NCBI GenBank assembly: GCA_022264855.1
Contig: JABYQU010000070.1
Location: 80,729 to 144,728 of the forward strand
Source: Lenzites betulinus
Lineage: Eukaryota > Basidiomycota > Agaricomycetes > Polyporales > Polyporaceae
Direction: 5' to 3'
Length of the DNA stretch: 64,000 bases
Part shown: piece by piece, positions 1-10,975 of the stretch
How the letters are laid out: each line of letters opens with the position of its first letter
Numbering within the stretch: position 1 is the first letter of the stretch
Position numbers and translations under genes: made by a program
The notes under the pieces: generated by a model
Told to the model about the DNA's origin: nothing
Database searches by the model: none
Seen by the model: the letters and a program-made list of their open reading frames with translations, nothing else

Positions 1-1018
1 TGGTGTGACGAGCAAAAAACGGGGATACGTACTCGGAGTCATCCGAGTCCGACCCTGTCCCTAGGATACCAGAGGTGGTTGCGGCGGCCGGAGACGAGTA
101 CACGGCGGCGATGGTCGTATCGCACGCGGTGTCGTCCTCTTCAATCACGGCGGCGACCGTGCTCTTGGAGTGCGCGTCCTTAGAGCCTTTTGCGGCTGTG
201 GCATGCGCGGCTGTCAGAGTAATGTACTTAGCCGCGTCCGGATATCCGTGAGGGCAAGTCGAGGAGTTGTGGTTTTGGTAGAAGCGGCGGCACTTGTAGC
301 AACCGCGATGCGCGTTCAGAAGGTTTCGCTCGTCGGTAGTGAGCGCTGGGACTCGAGCAACGGAAGTTGTCGTCGAGGTTTTGGTCGTTGTAGACGTCGA
401 AGACGCCTGAGCGTTCTTGCCCTTGAAGGTCGACGAGCGTGCGGAGACGACCTGGTTCATCATCTCGCGAAGGCGGAAGCGCCTTTTGTCTGCCGCAGAG
501 ATCGCGTTCTTCCAGAGGACGTAGTCTGTCAAAACCGCGACGTCGTCGTCCTCCACGGTGAGGCGGAGATCCTCGACGATGTTTGCGCCGAGTACGTCGC
601 GTAGAAGCGTGTCTGAGAAACGTTTCGGTGTCCCGCGAAGACGGGAGTTGAGGCGTTCGACCTCGAGGACGAAATTGTCAAAGGATTGGTCTTGTCCTTG
701 GCGCTTGCCCATGATCTGAGCATGTATGTTCGAAGCCCATCCGGACGGTAGGAAACGAGCGCGAACCTCCTCGAGGAATTCCACCCAGTATAAGCTGTCG
801 AACCTCTCGTAGTCGTTGAGGTACCAATCACGTAGTACCTCATTGGCGATGCCGCTGCTGGCCTTCAGGACCTGGCGGCTGTCCTCGATGGACCGTTCAC
901 GAAAGTATTGCATGCATCCGTGGTCCCAGGCGTTGAGGACCGCCGGCGTGATCTTCCCTTCCCCCAGCGTAGGCGGAGCCTTGGGGTTGGTGGAGATCGA
1001 CGCTTCTTTGGTGGTCAT
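1..1018 (-). mobile_element. Gag protein of a Gypsy-like LTR retrotransposon (partial, runs off the left edge)
   Basis: A continuous minus-strand frame runs from an ATG at 1018 to base 1 without a stop. It reads as a retrotransposon capsid protein: an alpha-helical region rich in Trp and Arg (about 1000-500, including WVEFLEEVRARF), a Ser/Thr linker, then a zinc-knuckle-like CYKCRRFY..H....CPHGYPD near 240-290, then an acidic tail. This knuckle with its following GYPD block is familiar from Agaricomycete Gypsy-type gag proteins. The frame is also open upstream of the ATG to about 1453, so the true N-terminus may lie further right; no other in-frame Met was found there. Protease, reverse transcriptase and integrase would lie beyond the left edge. 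LTRs were not identified. Confidence 0.75.
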
Positions 1019-1651
1019 ATTGCCGTAGAAGGTGACGACGGAGTCGAAGCCAATAGACGAGGAGGAGGAGGAGGAGGATGAATGCGTGGACAACAGTGAG
1101 GATTGGGAAGGAGGGCGTTCAGGATTGATGTTTTCTCCAACCCCGATGGGTGTATGCGGTTCGTCTTCGAGGGGGATCGTGACCAGCGAGGATAAAGAGG
1201 ATAGGGACGAGGAGGACGGTGTTCTTGGTGTGGAATCCAGGACGTACTCGTAGTCCACTTCCGACTCGTTGTCAAGACCGTACCACTCGCGAACTTCGTC
1301 GTCGTTGATCCCGGAGAAGGGAAAAGGTGCGATAAAATCGCGGACGTGTCTACGCGTCCCAAGCGATACTGGTAGGGACGTTATTACGATGTTTCGGGAG
1401 GCCCAGGCGTCCCGACGGTCGGTCGATGTGGTTTTAAGAACGAGCTGTATATGCGAAGTTCAAAAAAAAGTGGAAGCCGGTCGTGGAATCGACCGGAAAC
1501 ACTGGCGGTCGAACGATGAAAGGAACAGGCACAAACTGGCGTCGTTGTTCGGAGTCAGGAGGGGCTGTAATATACATGTGTGAGCCGCGTACCTGGCGTC
1601 GTTGTTCGGAGTCAGGAGGGGAAGAACAAAGACGCGGGATCGCGGAAGCAT
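1019..1651 (-). other. 5' part of the Gypsy-like element: extended gag frame and leader with a direct repeat
   Basis: Minus-strand coding potential continues to about 1453 in the gag frame (Ser-rich, acidic). It then meets a stop immediately beyond an 8-nt A run at 1461-1468 (T run on the coding strand). A second short frame starting at an ATG at 1651 ends at this same homopolymer, so a one-base change or programmed slip would join them. A 29-bp sequence occurs twice directly, at 1536-1564 and 1593-1621, inside this leader frame. No LTR ends or primer-binding site could be defined. Confidence 0.4.
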
Positions 1652-2229
1652 AAGTGTGGGCGTCTAATGGCTAACAGGTCATAACAAGTGCAATAGCGCG
1701 TAAGCGCGCTGGGGCGGGCTTACAGAACACCTGACTACTGGCGACTATGCGTACGGCAATTGGTTTGCCCGAGAAAGTCGAAGAGCAGATAGGAAATATT
1801 CAAGCTTTTCTTCTAAGAGTATTCTTGCAGCATATAGGAAGCTTGAGTTACTGATAACCGTCGCGTTACAGCGTAGACGCGTTACTCATTGTAGGAATCT
1901 GCTTTGTAGCCGGCATCAGTATTTGGCTGATGTTCCTGGATTAATCATGCTTATATGGGGTTGCGTCGTCCATCTTTCCCGTTCCCAGAGCGCGATTGGA
2001 TGTGAAGTTAACGTGTCACACACCGTAATCAACGCCAGCACTTCAAGTAGCTCAAAAGATACACTTGGCAAAGGTTGCGGCGATAAGCGTCATTGTCAAC
2101 GTGAGTGGACTCCTCTGACAATACAAGCAACGCTAGCTCATTGCCACAGTATCTGTAGCTCGTAGTCAGACTAGCGAGTCATGGGAGTAGGAACAAGTTG
2201 AAGAGCGCTTGAAAGTAAGCGTCGATTAT
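1652..2229. other. Intergenic or possible LTR remnant; no gene seen
   Basis: AT-richer than the flanking genes, with no ORF of coding character. It lies where the 5' LTR of the gag element would be expected, but no terminal TG/CA with repeat partner can be shown in this window. Confidence 0.4.
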
Positions 2230-5200
2230 ATGTGTGACGGCCTTGTCACACCTCACATGATCGTGACGAATGTGGCTGGACACGCGCCGCGTCTCGCGCA
2301 TCTGCATCAGGCTTTGCCTCCTCCCGCCACCACTCCTCGTTGCCGACTTGCCAGCAATGGGAGAGCTGCGAGTATCTTGCAGAATGGGTGCGCTCTACCC
2401 TCACTATATGCTGGGAAGTGCCTGAACAGACTCGCCACAGTCTGCACCGACCAATGGCTTGTCACGCACGTCGATCCCTCGTGGTCTATCTCACAGCTCA
2501 AGCTCGTTCTCCTCCAAAAGTTCTCGCGGGAACGTTCCGAGGCTGAGAAGAACCAACGCTCAATTCCCGTCTCTCCTCATAAGACCCGCCGCCGCTCGCT
2601 TTCTCCTATCACGTTCGCCACCCCTCCTCGAAAACCTCGGCCGATAACAGCAGAGAGGACTGCTTCTGCTGCGAGCGCAGAGGGCTCTGAGACCGAGGAG
2701 TTAGAGCTACCAGCTCAAAGCGACGACGAAGATGATGCAGGCGACGGTGACGACGACGACGAGATCGTCGATGTCAATAAAGCCCTTGCAGAGGCCCATC
2801 GGTACAAGTACAATACCCGCCCGTCGACCTCATCCCCATCAGACGGGCTCGCACGGCATGTCCCCGCCGACAGTTCCGGTGCGGCTCAAGAAGCGGACCT
2901 GTGCGTTCTCATCACTTTCTCCACTACCCAGATTCTGGAGGACCGCTTCTCACTCGAATGGTATGGCATACACGCCGACGAACTCCTCGAGCTGCACCCT
3001 CTCTCCCCCTCGTTCGTGTCTCTCCCCCGTTTTGCCCTTGACGCGTACATTGCCCCATACTTTGCGGCACGGGTCTGGGCGCTTCGTGCGGTGGGAACCG
3101 CCTTAGATTCCACCCTCAAGGACTTTGGGATCCCACGCGACCATCAAACAGACGATGAGATCCCGGATGCCAATCCGAGATCTCCATTACTGCGGGAAAA
3201 GACCAAAAAGAAGATCACGCTGGAATGGAAAGAGAGGTGGGCGGTTATTCATCAGGGTGTATTTTCTCTTTGCAAAGAGCGCCATGTGAGTCCTTTCGTT
3301 AGCATGGTCCTTATCTGTCAAGGCGACGAACTGCAGCCTGAGGACGTGATGCCCTGGAGGGTCCTGTTCGTGTCACTATATGCGCCTCGCCGTGAGCTCC
3401 AGAACGGTGGTCGGAGGTAAGTCCGCATATATTTAACGACAGCTGGGTCAGACTCCATGGCTGGACGCTTTCCTATCCGCCCTGCTCATACACTCCACTT
3501 ATCTGCCCGCCGAAGTCCATTCCATCCGTTGCTTGACCAGCTATATGCGCCTCGGAACGGAAACTGCGATGTACTCACAGGTTACTCATAACTCTGTCTA
3601 CAGGATACGCATGCGGCTTTTTCGGCGCCCCTCTCATCGATGCTTGCCATCCGTGACAGTACCCAATTCGACCTACCCCTCCGATCCTCCCGGCGTACGC
3701 GCTCTATACCAACTGCATCAGCGTCAGATATTGTCTGTGTAAAGTTCACCGATCCAGCGCCGCCCAGGCGGCAACGAACTATGAGCAACGAGTCTTATGC
3801 TACGCACTATGACCCCGCACCGCAAGAATCGACGTCGCCGCCCACACAAGGAGCATGGTGGCGCCGTGGATCACGCGATGTGTCCACGACCTTGAGCAGT
3901 AGCCTTGCTTCCAGTGCAAGCGCATTGATGGGTAGTCCTAGTGGTGCCGGCCTCGCAGAGATGTGGGACGCGCTCGCAAGACGTGGCAGCCGGACAGGAT
4001 TAGACGATATGGAAGGGGAGGCAGACGATGCGATTTGGATTGTACTGGACATGCTCACTAATGCGGGTACGTCCGACCGCATTCGGTTGTGTATATGTGC
4101 GTGAAGCTGATGATCTCTCCATACAAGCATGCTCTCATGTCCTGCGGATCCTTCATAGACACGCACCGCCAGCCTGCGAGTCTTCATTCCTACCAGCACT
4201 TCCTCCTTCACGTTCTGCGCCCTCGCCCATCGTCTTCAGTACCTTCACACCATCCTCCGTATCTCCGGCTGTGTCTACATATGACCTGCCCACGCCAGGA
4301 CCGTCCTCATCGTACTCGTTTCCACCACTCTCTCCGTCAATCGCATCACCACCTATACCGACCCCCCTGCCTAGATCACCAAGAGTATCACCACCAACAC
4401 GGCCGACAACCCCTTTGCGGGCAATCCCTCTACGCATAGACACATCCACGACAGTCTGCGGTGTGCCATATCCCGAGTGGCGTCTCGCTCTCGTACGCAG
4501 AGCACGACGCGCAGGACTCGGCTCGGTTGGGCGTGCGATGGAACTGGTCATGTTCGGTGAAGAAGACGATGAGGAAGAGGAGGACGAGCTCGCGATCGAA
4601 TGGGCCCGACGCCTGAGCGCAATGACCGCGTCCCCAATGGACTACCCCCCTCGATCGCGTTCCCGTTCGCGCGCCGCGCGCCATGCCAGCGACTCGGCCA
4701 TTCCCTCTCCCGCCGAAGACATGTATACCCCCATGGGCGAATTCGACGCGCCCGATCCGGATCCTCATGAGCTGGCCGACGAAGTGGGGAGCGAGGACGA
4801 ATGGGACAGCTGGTTGGACGTCGTTATGGCACGGCGACGACGTGAACAGCTCTCGTCGCGTGGTCTTCCGCGCACCGACACGCTCGACACCGCCGTTCCC
4901 CAAGACCTGTACTGGGGCGTGGGCGAATGGGACGCACAAGGCATGAGCACCGCGACGTCATCACCCGCTGCTAGTACGCCGGAACACGAACACGCGGAGC
5001 CATGGTCCCAGGCCCATTCGCACGAGCAAAGCGGGAGCGAGGCCGACGACGCTTCGTCGATGCAGAGCGCGGAGCCCTCTCACTACGCACGCACCCCTCT
5101 ACAGCCCGTTCCGCTCAGCGCGCGTGGTCGGCGCGCGAAAGCAAAGGGTGCCGCGGGAGACCACGGAAGCGCAAACGGCCGCACGCTTTCAAGTTACGCT

Positions 5201-5809
5201 TCAGCAGACTCGTTACTCAAGCGCACGATACGCACGGCCATCGGCGGCGCGGCGAAAGCTCAGGTCCAAGCAAAGCGAGCGTCCGTCTCAAGCGCGGAAC
5301 TCAAACTATACGAGGCGGCGCTAGGAAACCCGACTCCGCCGCCGCCACGCTCCTCCTCCGCCTCTCCGCCGCTCTCACGACCATCTATAGCCAGCTTGCA
5401 CAGTATCAGCGGCTCGCGTTCGCGTCCGCAATCTCCGCTCTGTCCACAGGTACAAGACACGAACACCGGTGGGAGCCAGCGCGATGGAAGATACCGCGAT
5501 CAAGAGAGCCGCCCACAACATCCCATTCCGCTGCCGGGAATGCCGATGGTTCCGAGCGGGTACACAACATTCCGCCATTCCTCGCTGTACGGGAGGCGTT
5601 CGGGAGGTCGCGGCTCTTCAGGGACGACGACAGCGACAACGGAAGGGGCAGGATCCGAGCGGGAGAGCGAGGAGGTGCACGCGGGGCTAACGCACGGACA
5701 GTCTTTACAGCGGCTGCCAGTGCCGATGTCGATGATGATGACAACCGTGAGTAGCACCGTGAGTGTGGGCCATGAGAAGCCTGGTGGGACATCGCGGTGG
5801 GGGGAGTGA
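2230..5809 (+). CDS. Large multi-exon PH-domain protein of unknown role
   Basis: An N-terminal block around 2455-2530 (DQWLVTHVDPSWSISQLK) looks like a ubiquitin-like or RA-type fold. It is followed by a Ser/Arg linker, an acidic run, and a pleckstrin-homology start (KKITLEWKERWAVIHQGVFS, near 3210-3285). The PH C-terminal helix appears as WLDAFLSALL near 3460. Later exons begin at 3604 (DTHAAFSAPLSS) and 4128; the intron 4067-4127 joins in phase and the frame then runs open to TGA at 5807-5809. The last 550 residues are low-complexity Ser/Pro/Arg with an acidic EEDDEEEEDE patch. Intron boundaries between 3285 and 3603 are unresolved. The first in-frame ATG is at 2230, but see the frameshift finding near 2440. 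A membrane- or phosphoinositide-binding scaffold is an inference. Confidence 0.65.
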
Positions 5810-6642
5810 CCTAGCGCGACGGTCGCGCGCGGGGTAGAGGTGACAGAAGAAGAAAGGAAGGTGTACTTGTGAGTACAGTAATTATATCCCGGAACTCAAT
5901 AATGTCGGGCGCAACGCGTCGCTTGTAATTTTATGTGTATCCTTTAAATCCTCCAGGCCATCTTCAAGCCGTATGCTATCATTACATCCTTGTTCCGGGT
6001 ATGTATGCTCGTCGATGCCCTCCGTCCGTATCACATGGGGAAGATACTCACCCTGTCGGCTACTCAACATTTCCAAGAAGGCCGCAAGTCGCAGTACGTG
6101 GGAGCAAGATGGAGCCATTCAACTACTTATAGGCGAGTGTACATTTCTTACTCGGAACTTATTACCAACGTCGCATATATCCAGTGATCACACTCTAGCG
6201 AGCGAGGAGGCTGTATCGCTGCTAAATAGCACACATCTCTGCCAGAGCCATTAAGCCTGCCCCCCTGAGCCTCTTCGGCAAATGACCAGGCTTACCTTAG
6301 ATGGCTCCATCCCTCTACGCAACGCAGGCGTATCAAGAAGTATCGTGCCCCTCCTAGCCGACACGATGAGGCACGAGTCGGAAACGTGACCGCCAGACAC
6401 CCACGAGGCTCTCACGCCGCGCACTGTGAAGGCATACGAGAACTACGTTTGACAACTCTTCAGGCTGCTACCGTGAACTTAATGCCTGAAGGACAGAATT
6501 CTGATGAGGCGTGCCTTCGGTTCTATAACTGTGGCCCCCACAGGCAGGGAAGCCTATAGAAGTCGAGCAGTCGATTGGGAGGGGCGTCCCCCAGGTCCAC
6601 AATCCACTCTCGTCCTCTCACCTCAACGCGCAGCCTTTGCAA
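5810..6642. other. Intergenic: terminator of the PH gene and promoter of the MFS gene
   Basis: No coding frame with recognisable protein character on either strand. It separates two genes of the same orientation. Confidence 0.5.
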
Positions 6643-9207
6643 ATGATCGATGTCGAAAAACAGTCGCGGGCCCCGACAGAGGAGAAAATGGAGGGCGCCG
6701 TCGATGCCATGGTTGACGTCCTACTCTTGCCTGCTGACGACGATGCGCTTCCCCCGCCGCCCATCCTATCCGCCGAGGAAGAAAGGCGTTTGTGGCGGAA
6801 GATTGATACACGCCTCATTCCAGTAGCCACGCTGTTGTACCTCGTGTCGTACCTTGACAGAGGGAACATAGGTGAGCGTTGTAGTTCTTGGCATCTTCGG
6901 GATACGTGATTGACGGTTTATTTTCCGGTAGGCAACGCGAAGCTGCAGGGGTTGCTCACACAGCTCGATCTCACCGGCACGAGGTACAATATTGCTCTGG
7001 TAAGTTCCCCTGAAGACCACAGCGTTCATTATTTACCCATCCGCCCCCCAGTCAATGTACTATCTGGTGGGTACAGAACGCTTCATCGATATAATGTTAT
7101 CCTACCATTCTGACATCACGGTGTGAAGTTCTACTTACTCTTCAATATCCCATCCAAGTGAGTGACGATGCTCAACCCGATAGCTCAAGGCTCTCCTTAC
7201 ATTTTGAGGGATAAGCTTGCTACTCAAGAAACTCCGTCCCTCGAGATGGCTTCCTGGCCTGACTGTGAGTTCGCTCACCACGTACGCTTCAAGAATTCAA
7301 TGCTTAGGTCCATTCCAAAGCTCGCCTGGGGGGTTGTAGCGTGAGGACCCACGTCGTGATTCAGCGTCACTCGGCGTTAATGGCTCGCCTTTATTCCTCC
7401 AGCACACTCATGGGTTTGGTCAAGACGTACGTGAACGTCGATTGCACGTCATTTCCGGTGTGCTAACGTTTTCGGCATCTCAAGATATCCACAGCTAGTT
7501 GGCGCACGCGTATGCCTAGGGATCGCAGAGTCGGGCATGTCCCCCGGGATCTATTACCTGTACGCACAACTTCCGCTGTCCGACATACCGTTCTTTAATC
7601 AGACCACATCCCATTTTGACAGGCTATCGATGTGGTATCCGCGACACATGCTTCAATGGCGGTTCGGCCTGTTTTGGGGCGGTGCAACGTTCTCGGGCGC
7701 GTTTTCGGGTTTGGTAGCTTACGGGATATCATTCATATCTGGCGCCGGGGGGCTGCTCGGCTGGTCGTGGATCTTTGTGAGTTCCGAGTTGCAGATATAG
7801 GCGACTGTAATGATTGACGATACTGTTATGTAGATCATCGAAGGCCTTGTGACCGTCGTTGCCTCTCTCATCGCGTTTGCGGGTGCGTGAGTTTACCCTT
7901 AGTTCATGTTCACAATTGACGTTCCATGCAATCGGTAGTCTTCGTCGACCTACCCGCCACCGCGACGTTCCTCACGCCGGAAGAACGTTCCTTCGTGATC
8001 CATCGTCTCAGTAAGTGCCCCTACTCCGTCCAACTCTTGCAATTTCACTGAGTTACCCCATCTTGCAAGAGGCCGACAATTCCTTCGTCGGGGAAGAGGA
8101 AGAGTTTCGTTTCCGCCACATCGTCGAGGCGCTTTCGGACTGGAAGATCATCGTCGGAAGCGTCAGTAACATGGCTATCACGTCGCCCAGTGAGCGCTTC
8201 GTACATTTCCAGAGTCTCCCATATCTCGCAGGTCGTACTGACATTGCTGCAGTCTACGCGACCGCGCTGTTTCTGCCGTGAGCGTTATCTTTTCACTGCA
8301 CAGAACCTATGTGCTGACGCGCTCCGTAGGTCTATCATCAATGGGCAAGTACACATCCCAAGTCAGGCGGCAAACCGATAGACTGACCGCATCGTAGCTT
8401 CGGCTTCAACACCGCTATATCCCAACTCCTCACCGTCCCATCCTACGTGATCGCCAGTACGTCCCATCCCGTCTCTCTCCTTCCTCCCTCCTCGCGCCTC
8501 ACACATCATACCGCCTCCCACAGCCGCCGTCGTGATAGTATGCTCGACATACTCCGACCGCCTCAAAATGCGCGCGCCCTTCGTGTTCGGCGGGATCCTG
8601 CTCACCTTCATCGGCTTCGCCATAAACATCTCCGACGTGCGCGTTGGCGTCAAGTACGCGGGCACCTACCTCATCGTCATCGGCGCGTACGAGGCTGCCC
8701 CCATGATGATCGCTTGGTGCGTCCTCACCCCCACTCCTCCACGCGTCGCTGAAGAAGCCCATCCCCTAACGACTGACACGCGCTCGTCCAGGCTGGGCAA
8801 CAACACGGTCGGCCACTACAAGCGCGGTATTGGCATCGGCCTGCAGGTCATGATCGGGAACATCGGCGGGCTCGTCGCGAGCAACACGTACCGCGTCCGC
8901 GACGCCCCGCGCTACGTCCCCGGCCGTACGTACTCTCCCCGCCCCCGTCCCCGTCCCCGCGCCCCCAACGCTTCAATATGCTGATCGAGAACGCATGCTT
9001 GCACTACTAGATGTGGGGCAGCTGGCGCTGACGGGCATGGGGCTGCTGTTTGTGCCGCTGACGGCGCTCGTGTATTGGCGCGGGAATGCGCGGCGGGACG
9101 CCGTCGCGAGGCGGCGGGCGGAGGAGAGTGGAGAGAAGCGGGAGTACACGGCGGAGGAGGTTAGGGCGATGGGCGAGCGCGCGCCGGGGTTCCGGTATAC
9201 GCTGTGA
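6643..9207 (+). CDS. MFS transporter of the allantoate permease / anion:cation symporter type
   Basis: Predicted proton-coupled plasma-membrane uptake of small organic anions or nitrogen compounds (substrate unknown). The start at 6643 gives MIDVEKQSR. The exons read through the family hallmarks: RKIDTRLIPVATLLYLVSYLDRGNIGNAK (TM1, written in part), a cytoplasmic GARVCLGIAESGMSPGIYY stretch, FSGAFSGLVAYGI, a WIFIIEGLVTVV helix and FLTPEER before the central loop. Further helices cover IYATALFLP, the C-terminal half at 8530-8720, and GNNTVGHYKRGIGIGLQV. The final exon ends ERAPGFRYTL with TGA at 9205-9207. About ten short introns interrupt it; the first donor is at about 6871. The helix count matches the usual 12 TMs of roughly 480-500 aa. 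No lesion was seen. Confidence 0.88.
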
Positions 9208-9373
9208 TTTTTCTCGTCGGGAGTGAGGGGACAGGGAGGGAGTAGAGGCGGCTGGTGGAAGTTCGAGTTCCTCATGCGAGCGAGCGCATATCGCGACCTC
9301 ACTATTTGGTTTCTTGACTGCGAATGAAAGCGCGTTCACGTTCGGGGACGCGCCGAGCTGATTGTGACACGGG

Positions 9374-9381
9374 ATACAGAC
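9374..9381. repeat. Left 8-bp target-site duplication of the MITE
   Basis: ATACAGAC directly precedes the left terminal inverted repeat and is identical to 10186-10193. Confidence 0.85.
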
Positions 9382-10185
9382 AGGACCCCGGACAAGGCGC
9401 CTAAAGGTCCTATACCAAAATGCCAGATTTTGGGGTTTACACCCGCATGGATTTTGGACGTTTCCTACAGCATTGGGACTCGGGGTTGCCATTTTCGGGC
9501 CCAAAACTACAGCATAAGCGATCGAACCTCCAAAAAATCCAAACAAATCGGAAAAAATCCCAAAAATCGCCACAGCATGCGCAGGGGTCTCGCGATGCCA
9601 GTGAGGTAGTTACGGAAGCGTAGGCGTTCACTGTACGCTGCATTGAGGCCGCCGTCGCTTGGGGAATACCTCCGCACGCCCGTTATCCATCGAATCCAGC
9701 GCAAACATTAATGTGAGCCACTGTCCAGGTATCTCAGACTCCGTGATATTAGTGGAACAACCGTACACCGAGAGCATGGATTACCGAGTGCGTAATCCAG
9801 CTCATTGCTTTGCGTACAATCTCAGAGTGAACACGGTTATATTGGATAAACAACGTGAAGATCCTCGTAGCTGGACAGTTTTAGGCGTGGAATGGACGAC
9901 TAGAGGCGGTCAGCGTGATGAGAGAAGGAACGAGACCACCATAAAGCTACGGTGGAGCATCCGCGTCAGTGCCAGGGGCTCGCTCGGGTCCCCGACCACC
10001 CACTTACTACCGCATAGACGATCGGACCTCGACCACTCAGAGCACCTTTCCTACCGCATCGTAAACTCGGACTTTGGACCCTCCGAGCCCCTTTCCTCCC
10101 GCATAGGCCTCGGACCTTGACCCAATTTTGGGGCCGTTTCCACCCGCATCCGTATAGGACCTTTAGGCGCCTTGTCCGGGGTCCT
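9382..10185. mobile_element. hAT-like non-autonomous DNA transposon (MITE), 804 bp
   Basis: The ends are a perfect 33-bp inverted repeat: 9382-9414 beginning AGGACCCCGGACAAGGCGCC, and its reverse complement at 10153-10185. The element is bounded by an 8-bp duplication ATACAGAC at 9374-9381 and 10186-10193. The 8-bp duplication fits the hAT or P superfamilies; hAT is favoured because of its subterminal repeats. On the right side CCGCAT recurs at 10010, 10054, 10099 and 10144, a 44-45-bp array with shared flanking bases. No transposase frame is present inside. The perfect inverted repeats suggest recent insertion in the gap downstream of the MFS gene. Confidence 0.85.
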
Positions 10186-10193
10186 ATACAGAC
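10186..10193. repeat. Right 8-bp target-site duplication of the MITE
   Basis: ATACAGAC immediately follows the right inverted repeat. Confidence 0.85.
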
Positions 10194-10975
10194 CCGACTT
10201 GTGGATACGAGCCGGAGACGGCTTGCGTTGCGACTGCGACCCAGACATGGCGAGCACAGAGCCCTTGGTTGTCGGCAACATAGGCTGAGATTACTCGCCA
10301 ACAAGGTGTAACCGTAGTTTAGACATGCCGCACCTATACTAAGTACGCACGGGATATAAAAGCTTGATTGTAAAAATAAAAAAGGCGGCTGGTGGATGAA
10401 GAGAACTTGGGAGGTCGGAGCCTATGCTAGTGGTTGAGCACCAGACTCAAAGTCGAGGTGACCACGGTGACGATATCAACGAGACGTCCATGTATGAATA
10501 TGGTGTTGGCATACTTGGCCTATGGTGGTCGCTGAGTACATCTGCAGTACTTAGGCCTGAAGTTTCGCTCACTCGCGAGAGCCATTAAAAGACTTATGGA
10601 TCTCCATCGACCGTCAACGAACCCCTCGACGCTCCCCTTATCGTCCACACCGCAATCGTTCCATGATATGCACAAACTAAACATTATACGACACACTAGT
10701 TACCTAGATACACGCCGATCCGGAGCTGGGGTATTTAATGCAATGCAATGCTGGCCATGCAACACAAGCGCGTACAGCAACAAGATATCGATCGCGAGCA
10801 AGCCAAAACTTCCTTCAGTCATCATTCATTCAGAGAGGGAAAAGAGCAAAGAGGCAAAGAGGCAATGGGGCGGGGACGAGCAAGGCACAAAGCGACGGAC
10901 GGACAGCATCAAACAAGAACGCACACTCACAACACACAGCTCGAAATCACAACTCACAGCAAGAAACCCCCGCGC
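10194..10975. other. Intergenic, downstream of the transcription factor
   Basis: No convincing coding frame. Contains A-rich tracts near 10365-10385 and AT-rich DNA near 10660-10740. Confidence 0.5.

Noticed and set aside
1536..1621. 29-bp direct repeat as a primer-binding site or LTR end
   Set aside because: It lies inside the leader frame of the element, both copies are on the same side of gag, and no LTR boundary accompanies them.
10425..10500. tRNA-Leu(CAA)-like stretch (AGTGGTTGAG followed by ACTCAAAG)
   Set aside because: An A-box-like and anticodon-like run is present, but no T-loop (GGTTCRA) or matching acceptor stem follows.
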